Assembly (NCBI RefSeq): GCF_000171235.2 | Contig: NZ_ABEA03000106.1 | Span: 40,262 to 104,261, forward strand | Length of the DNA stretch: 64,000 nucleotides | Direction of reading: 5' to 3' | From: Geminisphaera colitermitum TAV2 | GTDB taxonomy: Bacteria; Verrucomicrobiota; Verrucomicrobiia; Opitutales; Opitutaceae | Shown: positions 58,432 to 64,000 of the stretch, piece after piece | Numbering within the stretch: the first letter of the stretch is position 1 | Layout: each line of letters starts with the position of its first letter | Made by a program: the position numbers and the translations under genes | Notes under the pieces: model-generated | Told to the model about the DNA's origin: nothing | The model's input: the letters and a program-made list of their open reading frames with translations, nothing else | Databases searched by the model: none

Positions 58432-59949
58432 ATGACCGCCTCCTCCCTCGTCTCCAAACTCTGGAACTACTGCAACATCCTCCGCGATGACGGGCTCTCC
58501 TACGGCGATTACGTCGAGCAGTTGACCTATCTGCTGTTTCTCAAAATGGAGCACGAGAAGAGCCTGCCGCCCTACAACAAAAAATCTCAAATCCCCGCCG
58601 GATTCTCCTGGAGCGCGCTCGTCAAACTCGACGGCGACGACCTCGAAACGCACTACCGCATCACCCTCACCGAACTCGGCAAATGCGGCGGCATGCTCGG
58701 CCTCATTTTCCGCAAGGCCCAAAACAAAATCCAAGACCCCGCCAAACTCCGCCGACTCATCGCCGACCTCATTGACAAGGAAACGTGGACGAGCCTCGAA
58801 GCCGACGTGAAAGGCGACGCCTACGAAGGCTTGTTGGAGAAAAACGCCGCCGACGTGAAAGGCGGCGCCGGACAATATTTCACTCCCCGCGCCCTCATCG
58901 CCGCGATGGTTGAGGTGATGGCCCCGCAACCCGGCCAGACCATTTGCGACCCCGCGTGCGGCACAGGCGGCTTTCTCCTCGCCGCGCACGATTACCTCGC
59001 CCGCCCCGAACGCAAACTCGACAAGGAGCAAAAACGCTTCCTCAAAAACGGCACCCTGCACGGCGTCGAACTCGTGGACAGCGTCACGCGCCTCTGCGCG
59101 ATGAACCTCATGCTCCACGGCATCGGCGGTGATTCAGATAAAACTCTCCCCGTCACCACGCGCGACGCCCTCAGCGGCAAACACGGCGAATACGACATCG
59201 TCCTCGCCAATCCGCCCTTCGGCAAAAAAAGCAGCGTCACCATCGTCAACGAGGAAGGCGAATCCGCCAAGGAATCGCTCGTCATCAACCGCGACGATTT
59301 TTGGGCGAGCACCAGCAACAAACAGCTCAACTTTCTCCAGCACATTTTCTCCATCCTCAAACAGCACGGACGCGCCGCCGTGGTGTTGCCCGACAACGTC
59401 CTCTTTGAAGGCGGCGCGGGCGAAACCATCCGCCGCCAACTCCTCCAACAAGCGGATGTCCACACGCTCCTTCGTCTCCCCACCGGAATCTTTTACGCCC
59501 AAGGCGTGAAGGCCAACGTGCTCTTCTTCGACAAAAAACCCGCGAACGACAAACGCCCGTGGACGGAAAAACTCTGGATTTACGACCTGCGCACGAACCA
59601 GCATTTCACGCTCAAAGAAAACCCGCTCAAGCCCGCCGACCTCACGGATTTTATCGCGTGTTATGGTGGAAGCGGCATCCCGCCGCTTGGCTCGGATAAA
59701 AAGCGGCAGGATGCCGCTTCCACTCTAAACCGTCACACCCGCAAAGAAACCGACCGTTTCAAGAGCTTCACTTACGACGAACTCATCAAGCGCGACAAGG
59801 TGAACCTCGACATCTTTTGGCTGAAAGACGATGCGCTCGAAGACAGCGCGAATTTACCCGCGCCTGAAATCATCGCCGCCGAAATCGTTGAAGACCTCCG
59901 TGCTGCGCTGGAGCAATTTGCCGAAATCGAAACCGACCTGCATAACTGA
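58432..59949 (+). CDS. hsdM: Type I restriction modification methyltransferase (HsdM)
   Basis: A protein of 505 residues. The N-terminal domain begins MTASSLVSKLWNYCNILRDD. The adenine methyltransferase motifs are CDPACGTGGF near residue 172 (AdoMet binding) and the catalytic NPPFG near 259. It methylates the HsdS target as part of the M2S complex. A 58-base palindromic element (59666-59723) is translated in frame as SGIPPLGSDKKRQDAASTLN between FIACY and the conserved RKETDRFKSFTYDELIKRD, where other HsdM proteins have only a short loop. The gene keeps its start because the Panacea cassette insertion duplicated its first 90 bases. Confidence 0.95.
   Translation: MTASSLVSKLWNYCNILRDDGLSYGDYVEQLTYLLFLKMEHEKSLPPYNKKSQIPAGFSWSALVKLDGDDLETHYRITLTELGKCGGMLGLIFRKAQNKIQDPAKLRRLIADLIDKETWTSLEADVKGDAYEGLLEKNAADVKGGAGQYFTPRALIAAMVEVMAPQPGQTICDPACGTGGFLLAAHDYLARPERKLDKEQKRFLKNGTLHGVELVDSVTRLCAMNLMLHGIGGDSDKTLPVTTRDALSGKHGEYDIVLANPPFGKKSSVTIVNEEGESAKESLVINRDDFWASTSNKQLNFLQHIFSILKQHGRAAVVLPDNVLFEGGAGETIRRQLLQQADVHTLLRLPTGIFYAQGVKANVLFFDKKPANDKRPWTEKLWIYDLRTNQHFTLKENPLKPADLTDFIACYGGSGIPPLGSDKKRQDAASTLNRHTRKETDRFKSFTYDELIKRDKVNLDIFWLKDDALEDSANLPAPEIIAAEIVEDLRAALEQFAEIETDLHN
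59666..59723. repeat. Palindromic element in frame inside hsdM
   Basis: Arms GTGGAAGCGGCATCC and its near complement GGATGCCGCTTCCAC, with an inner GCCGCTT/AAGCGGC pair. Related to the element inside hsdS at 54208-54274. Confidence 0.9.
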
Positions 59950-59962
59950 ATGCAGGTCGGGA

Positions 59963-59980
59963 GGGGGGGGGGGGGGGGGG
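59963..59980. repeat. Poly-G tract, 18 G, between convergent hsdM and rhaA
   Basis: It lies 13 bases after the hsdM stop; no reading frame is affected. It is followed by AGGAACATG. Confidence 0.92.
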
Positions 59981-60023
59981 AGGAACATGCGTCGCCTCGA
60001 TGCCGCTTGTCCCATCCGTCCGC

Positions 60024-61286
60024 TTACTTGCGCAGGCTGAGGACGGTTTTTTCGTAGGCTTTGACCTCGGGCAGCCAGGCGGGACCGACGGGGACGTTGG
60101 CGCGACGGCAGTATTCGTCCCACACTTCGGAGAAGGGCAGCGTCTTCGCCTCTTCCTGCCAGGCGAGGCGCGAGGTGTAGTCGCCGCTTTCCTCGGCCTG
60201 GCGGAGTTGCGCGGCGGGTTCGACAAGCGCGGCAAGGAGCGCCTTCTGCGCGGAACGGGTGCCGATAACCCAGGCGGCAATGCGGTTGATGCTGGCGTCG
60301 AAGAAATCGAGGCCAATCGCGGTGCGCGACAGGTAATCGCCGCGCACGACTTCTTCGAGCATCGAGCGCGTGGCGTCGTCAAAGGTGACAACGTGGTCGC
60401 TGTCCCAACGCACGGGGCGGCTCACGTGCAGGAGCAGGCCGGGCACGTAACGCATGACGGACGAGACTTTGTCGGAAACGGATTCGGTCGGGTGAAAATG
60501 TCCGGCGTCGAGGCAGAGCCACTTTTGGCGGGTGGCGGCGTAACCGAGGAAAAATTCGCTGGAGCCGACCGTGTAACTCTCGGCACCGATGCCGAAGAGT
60601 TTGCTTTCGACGGCGTCCACGTTGTGCGCGGGGTCGATTTTTTCGGCGAAGATGGCGTCGAGCGCATCGCTCATGCGCTGGCGCGGGGCGTTGCGGTCGA
60701 AGGGCGTGTCCTTGTGGCCGTCGGGCATCCAGAAATTGGTGACAACGCGGGAGCCGAGCTGGCGTCCGGCGTCGGCGGCGATGCGTCGGCAGGCAATGCC
60801 GTGGGCGATCCAAAATTCGCGGATCGACTTGTCGGCGCTGGCGAGCGTGAAGCCGTCATTGGAAAGTGGATGCGAGAAGTAGGAGGGGTTGAAATCGAAG
60901 CCGAGTTTTTGCGCCTTGCACCAGTCGATCCAGGTCTGGAAGTGCGCGGTGGTGAGTTCGCTGCGCTCGACTTTGGGCGCGCTGCCGAAGTCGGCGTAAA
61001 TGGCGTGCAGGTTGAGGCGTTTGGTGCCGGGGATGAGGCTGATGGCTTTTTCGAGGTCGGCGCGGAGTTCGGCGATGGAACGGGCTTTGCCGGGATAGTT
61101 GCCGGTGGCCTGGATGCCGCCGCCGGAGAGGGAGGCTCCGGCGGTCTCGAAGCCGCCGACGTCGTCGCCTTGCCAGCAGTGCAGGGAGATGGGGGTCGAA
61201 GAGGCGCGGACGAGGGCGATCTCGGTGTCGATGCCGAGGTCGGCGTAGCGTTGGCGGGCGAGGGCGTAGGCGTTGGTGGTGCTCAT
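60024..61286 (-). CDS. rhaA: L-rhamnose isomerase
   Basis: About 420 residues from the ATG at 61286. The sequence is unmistakable: [63 protein letters not shown], and the metal and substrate region [20 protein letters not shown] and [19 protein letters not shown], ending [12 protein letters not shown]. It converts L-rhamnose to L-rhamnulose, the substrate of RhaB at 16351. A divergent AraC-type gene starts 100 bases away and is the likely regulator. No rhamnulose-phosphate aldolase gene is in the window. Confidence 0.97.
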   Translation of the reverse strand: MSTTNAYALARQRYADLGIDTEIALVRASSTPISLHCWQGDDVGGFETAGASLSGGGIQATGNYPGKARSIAELRADLEKAISLIPGTKRLNLHAIYADFGSAPKVERSELTTAHFQTWIDWCKAQKLGFDFNPSYFSHPLSNDGFTLASADKSIREFWIAHGIACRRIAADAGRQLGSRVVTNFWMPDGHKDTPFDRNAPRQRMSDALDAIFAEKIDPAHNVDAVESKLFGIGAESYTVGSSEFFLGYAATRQKWLCLDAGHFHPTESVSDKVSSVMRYVPGLLLHVSRPVRWDSDHVVTFDDATRSMLEEVVRGDYLSRTAIGLDFFDASINRIAAWVIGTRSAQKALLAALVEPAAQLRQAEESGDYTSRLAWQEEAKTLPFSEVWDEYCRRANVPVGPAWLPEVKAYEKTVLSLRK

Positions 61287-61386
61287 GGATTGGGTGGAAT
61301 ACAGGGTTTGATCGAAACGTGAGCGGGCAATGTAGCCGATTTTTTCGAGGTTGAGAATCCACGGAATGAGCCTTGGCATACAGGAA

Positions 61387-62370
61387 ATGAGCCCGTCGAG
61401 ACGATCTTATGCGAAGGCCGCGCCGATTGCGGGCGCGGGTGATTTTTTTCGTTATCTGCCGTGTCCGCCCGCGGCGGAGACGTGGGGGCTGGTGGTGACG
61501 GGGGCCGGGGTGTTGCGCAACGCGCCGGGCGGGGCGTATCCGCCAGCCGGGCACCCGGCGGATCATGCGCTTTCGTGGGAATATGGGAGGGTGCTGCCGG
61601 CGTGGCAGATCGTGTTTATCGCGGAGGGGGGGGGGAGGTTTGAGTCGCGCCGTCAGGCGTTGCGCGAGGTGGGGGCGGGGACGGCGCTGGTGTTGTTTCC
61701 GCACGAGTGGCATCGTTATGCGCCCGACCGGGGGACGGGTTGGACGGAGTGGTGGGTGGAGTTGCAGGGGCCGGGGTGCGCGCGGTTGGAGGCGGCGGGC
61801 GAGTGGTCGGCGGAGGAGCCGTGCGTGGTGCCGGAACGAGCGGCGATGGAGAGTGTGTTGCGGAGGATTTGCGGGCGGTTGCGCGAGTCGTCCGCTACGG
61901 GAGCGGGCGAGTTGCCGGTGCCGGAGCTGTCGGCGGCGGCGTGGGAGGTGGCGGCGTTGATCGCGTCGGCGGGGTCGCGTCGGCGGCGGGGGGGGGGGGG
62001 GGGGGGAGGGAACGGGCGCGATGCGGAGGCGGCGACGTTGAAGATCGAGCAGGCGGTGCGGCGGGCGGAGATGTTTTTGCTGGAACAGGTGGATGCGCCG
62101 CCGTCGATGCCGGAACTGGCGGAGCGGCTGGGGGTGGCGTATTCGTATTTCCGCAGGGAGTTCCGGCGGCGCACGGGGTTGTCGCCGGGGGCGTATGTGC
62201 GGCGGTTGCGTTTGGAAAAGGCGCGGCGGTTGCTGGGCAATTCGCGGGCAACGTTGGCGGAGGTGGCGGAGGCGTTGGGGTTTTCGTCCGCGTATCACCT
62301 GTCGTCGGCATTCAAGCAGGCGTTTGGCGTCAGCCCGGCGACGTGGCGGCAAGGACGGGGCGCCTCGTGA
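61387..62370 (+). CDS. AraC-family regulator, probably of rhamnose genes, with two poly-G tracts
   Basis: About 327 residues from the ATG at 61387. The N-terminal sensor domain of the cupin type ([33 protein letters not shown]) is followed by a C-terminal AraC DNA-binding domain with both helix-turn-helix motifs ([38 protein letters not shown]). It is divergent from rhaA, so control of rhamnose use is likely but not shown. A 10-G tract (61626-61635, IAEGGGRFE) lies in the sensor and a 19-G tract (61988-62006, [12 protein letters not shown]) in the linker between sensor and DNA-binding domains, so slips would remove the DNA-binding domain. The 19-G tract is the longest in the window. Confidence 0.9.
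   Translation: MSPSRRSYAKAAPIAGAGDFFRYLPCPPAAETWGLVVTGAGVLRNAPGGAYPPAGHPADHALSWEYGRVLPAWQIVFIAEGGGRFESRRQALREVGAGTALVLFPHEWHRYAPDRGTGWTEWWVELQGPGCARLEAAGEWSAEEPCVVPERAAMESVLRRICGRLRESSATGAGELPVPELSAAAWEVAALIASAGSRRRRGGGGGGGNGRDAEAATLKIEQAVRRAEMFLLEQVDAPPSMPELAERLGVAYSYFRREFRRRTGLSPGAYVRRLRLEKARRLLGNSRATLAEVAEALGFSSAYHLSSAFKQAFGVSPATWRQGRGAS
61626..61635. repeat. Poly-G tract, 10 G
   Basis: It lies in the sensor domain of the AraC gene. It is followed by AGG. Confidence 0.88.
61988..62006. repeat. Poly-G tract, 19 G, the longest in the window
   Basis: It lies in the linker before the AraC DNA-binding domain (Gly run). It is followed by AGGGAAC. Confidence 0.92.
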
Positions 62371-62371
62371 T

Positions 62372-63175
62372 TCAAAGATCGTTGCCTGCCGGATTGATTC
62401 TCAAGGCAGGCAGCGTAAGGAACACGGTCGTCCCGTGGTCGGGTGCGCTTTCGATCCGGATGCCGCCGCCCGCCTTGCGCGCGAGATCCCGGCAGAGGCG
62501 CAACCCCAGGCCCGACCCTTGTTCCGACCATGTGCCCGGCGTGCTCTCCACCACACCGCCGAGCAGGCTGGACAGTCGTTCCGGCGCGATGCCCACGCCA
62601 TTATCCCGCACATGCAACTCCGCCATCCCGGGTTTCAGCAAACGTCCGCCCACCTCAATGCGCCCGCCCGGGCGGGTAAACTTGATGGCATTGACCAGCA
62701 GGTTGCGCAGGATCGTCTGCAACAGCGGCGGATCGACCAGCACGTTTACACCAGCCGGACTCGCATCGGTCATGCCAATGTTCTTCTCACCTGCCAGCGA
62801 AGCCAGCGGCCCCCACGCGGCCTCCAGCGCTTCGCTTGCCATCACCGATGTCGGCTCCCATCCCTGCCCGGCCTGCGCCCGGCCCCATGTCAGCAGGCTG
62901 TCAAGCAACTCCAATTGCAACGAACATGCCCGGTCGATCTTGCGTGAGAGATCGGCAAGTTCCTTCGGCGTGAACGTCGCCGCGTTGTCTGCGAGGAGTT
63001 GCACAAGCGACTTTAGCGAATTGGCCGGACCACGCAGGTCGTGACCGATGATCGTGAGGATGCGGTCGCGCTCCGCCACCTGCGCATCCGCCTTCATTGT
63101 CAACGGTAGTCGATGTCCCTTCGCATGGGGCGGCGCGACACCGGCCATGGCAGCGGATTTATAGGGGAGAGACAT
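62372..63175 (-). CDS. Soluble sensor histidine kinase
   Basis: A protein of 267 residues without membrane segments. The HisKA phosphorylation box is ILTIIGHDLRGPANSLKSLV with His near residue 44. The ATP-binding domain has NLLVNAIKFT (N box), DNGVGIAPERL (G1) and EQGSGLGLRLCRDL (G2). No recognisable sensor domain precedes the HisKA part, so it must take its signal from a partner or from the short N-terminus. Its start is 72 bases from the divergent XRE gene, with a pair of operators between them, so both may be controlled by that regulator. It converges with the AraC gene (stops one base apart). Confidence 0.88.
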   Translation of the reverse strand: MSLPYKSAAMAGVAPPHAKGHRLPLTMKADAQVAERDRILTIIGHDLRGPANSLKSLVQLLADNAATFTPKELADLSRKIDRACSLQLELLDSLLTWGRAQAGQGWEPTSVMASEALEAAWGPLASLAGEKNIGMTDASPAGVNVLVDPPLLQTILRNLLVNAIKFTRPGGRIEVGGRLLKPGMAELHVRDNGVGIAPERLSSLLGGVVESTPGTWSEQGSGLGLRLCRDLARKAGGGIRIESAPDHGTTVFLTLPALRINPAGNDL

Positions 63176-63180
63176 AGCTT

Positions 63181-63197
63181 TGGGTGAAGTCCACCCA
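63181..63197. promoter_or_regulatory. Candidate operator 1, TGGGTG-N5-CACCCA
   Basis: Sequence TGGGTGAAGTCCACCCA, six bases upstream of the histidine-kinase start codon. Its partner at 63227-63243 has the same arms and spacer length. Confidence 0.7.
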
Positions 63198-63226
63198 CCA
63201 AAGGGCCTTCATGGGCATAATGTCAA

Positions 63227-63243
63227 TGGGTGAATTTCACCCA
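63227..63243. promoter_or_regulatory. Candidate operator 2, perfect TGGGTGAA-T-TTCACCCA
   Basis: A perfect 17-base palindrome directly before the XRE start codon, 46 bases (centre to centre) from operator 1. A CATAAT -10-like box lies between the two (63215-63220). This arrangement suggests autoregulation. Confidence 0.75.
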
Positions 63244-63246
63244 AAG

Positions 63247-63486
63247 ATGAAGAAGACTACCGCAATCAAGGGTCGCAATCTTATAGGTGCCCAAGTCCGC
63301 CGCATCCGTTTGTCGCTTGAGCCCAAGGTGACGCTTGAGGACATGGCGGGACGCCTGGCGGCTCGCGGTGTGTTTCTGGACAGATCGGCCATCGGTCGCA
63401 TCGAAAACAACGAGCGCTACGTTTTGGATTACGAGGCCGTGGCGTTCGCCGACGCCTTGGGAGTGGGGATTGCGGATCTGTTTTGA
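63247..63486 (+). CDS. XRE-family helix-turn-helix protein
   Basis: About 79 residues from the ATG at 63247; the frame is open to 63184, but operator 2 occupies that part. The whole protein is an XRE/Cro-type DNA-binding domain (LIGAQVRRIRLSLEPKVTLE; GVFLDRSAIGRIENNERYVL; ADALGVGIADLF). Two matching palindromes sit in its promoter region, shared with the divergent histidine-kinase gene, so autoregulation and control of that kinase are likely. No restriction or phage gene is next to it. The small size and operator layout resemble a controller protein or phage-type repressor. Confidence 0.85.
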   Translation: MKKTTAIKGRNLIGAQVRRIRLSLEPKVTLEDMAGRLAARGVFLDRSAIGRIENNERYVLDYEAVAFADALGVGIADLF

Positions 63487-63525
63487 AAGCGGCTTTTGCC
63501 TGCGGGTTGCGCGGTGTCGCGAGAG

Positions 63526-64000
63526 CTACGTCAAAAGTCCCTGCAGGGCTCGGAGGAGCGCAGGGTCCTTGATGCCGGGGGAGTCCTCCACCCCGCTGTT
63601 CACGTCCACGAAACGCGCGCCGCTGCGGGCGATGGCGTCGGTGATGTTTCGCGGGTTGAGGCCGCCGGCGAGTATCCAGGTTTTTTCCGGGAAGGCGGCT
63701 TGGTGGCGAGCGAATTTTTCCCAGTCGCCGGTCTGGCCGGAGCCGCCGAAGCCGGTTTCATGAAACGTATCGAGGAGGAAGGTGTCGGCGAGCGGCAGGA
63801 GCATCGGCGACACGTCGGTGCCGGGAGGGAGCTTGGGGGCGAGCCAGAGGCGGTCGCGCCCGATGAATTCGTTCCATTCCATCACTTGGGCGCGGGGCAC
63901 GGTGTGTTTGAAATGGATTTGGAACGCGTCGAAGCCCGCTCGCTGCGCCGCGGTCAGGTCGGCGATGCCGGGTTCCACCATCACGGCGACGCGGCGCGGC
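63526..64000 (-). CDS. trpF: Phosphoribosylanthranilate isomerase, C-terminal part
   Basis: The 5' end of this minus-strand gene lies beyond base 64000. About 158 C-terminal residues are visible. Diagnostic segments are DTFHETGFGGSGQTGDWEKF and WILAGGLNPRNITDAIAR, then DVNSGVEDSPGIKD, which form the phosphate-binding end of the TrpF (beta/alpha)8 barrel. TrpF converts N-(5-phosphoribosyl)anthranilate in tryptophan synthesis. The conserved catalytic Cys near the N-terminus is outside the window. No other trp gene is seen here. Confidence 0.93.
   Translation of the reverse strand, partial: PRRVAVMVEPGIADLTAAQRAGFDAFQIHFKHTVPRAQVMEWNEFIGRDRLWLAPKLPPGTDVSPMLLPLADTFLLDTFHETGFGGSGQTGDWEKFARHQAAFPEKTWILAGGLNPRNITDAIARSGARFVDVNSGVEDSPGIKDPALLRALQGLLT

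Noticed and set aside
1..64000. CRISPR arrays, rRNA and tRNA genes
   Set aside because: No regularly spaced direct repeats with unique spacers, and no recognisable rRNA or tRNA cloverleaf sequence was found by eye.

Overview
The window looks like chromosomal DNA of a Verrucomicrobiota bacterium close to Opitutaceae. The evidence is the overall gene content: prepilin-type proteins with the H-X9-DG box next to beta-helical PEP-CTERM surface proteins, many polysaccharide-degradation genes, LacI/AraC sugar regulators, a LutABC lactate operon, L-rhamnose genes and high G+C. No rRNA, tRNA or CRISPR array was seen.

Layout. 1-10 kb: exported sugar/surface genes (pseudopilins, a PEP-CTERM beta-strand-repeat protein, a right-handed beta-helix protein, a LacI regulator, a beta-propeller protein). 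10-16 kb: an Mpv17/PMP22-like membrane protein, a DUF3108 protein, and lutC-lutB-lutA interrupted by a YhcG-type (DUF1016) nuclease gene; rhaB diverges from lutA. 18-26 kb: a secreted HEAT-like protein, isochorismatase, ion transporter, dCMP deaminase, YqgE, a CreB-like regulator and pckG. 26.7-36 kb: a tightly coupled polysaccharide operon on the minus strand (metallophosphoesterase, pseudopilin, heparinase-like lyase, large glycosidase, decayed lyase). 36-50 kb: a PEP-CTERM protein, LacI regulator, fmt, a secreted degenerate beta-carbonic anhydrase, HNH nuclease, NtrC-type regulator, lepA with an IS5-family element at its stop codon, another PEP-CTERM protein and lepB. 50-60 kb: a type I restriction island (hsdR, 4-helix protein, hsdS, unknown 451-residue protein, 4-helix protein, hsdM) carrying a Panacea toxin-antitoxin insertion. 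60-64 kb: rhaA with a divergent AraC regulator, a histidine kinase, an XRE regulator with clear operators, and the end of trpF.

The most striking property is not a gene. I count 32 G/C homopolymer tracts of 8-19 bases (25 of them 10 or longer), while A/T runs do not exceed 8. They lie just after start codons (Gfo/Idh/MocA oxidoreductase, rhaB), next to start codons, in domain linkers, at gene ends and between genes, and most are followed on the G strand by A-G. One leaves fmt out of frame. Another, at the end of the metallophosphoesterase gene, would give three different protein ends, one of them a fusion to the next gene, depending on tract length. This resembles a large phase-variation repertoire, although homopolymer length error in the assembly must be excluded.

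The restriction island is the second point of interest: every junction is overlapping or nearly so, a palindromic element sits in frame in both hsdS and hsdM, and the toxin-antitoxin cassette is flanked by a 90-bp duplication of the start of hsdM so that hsdM stays intact.
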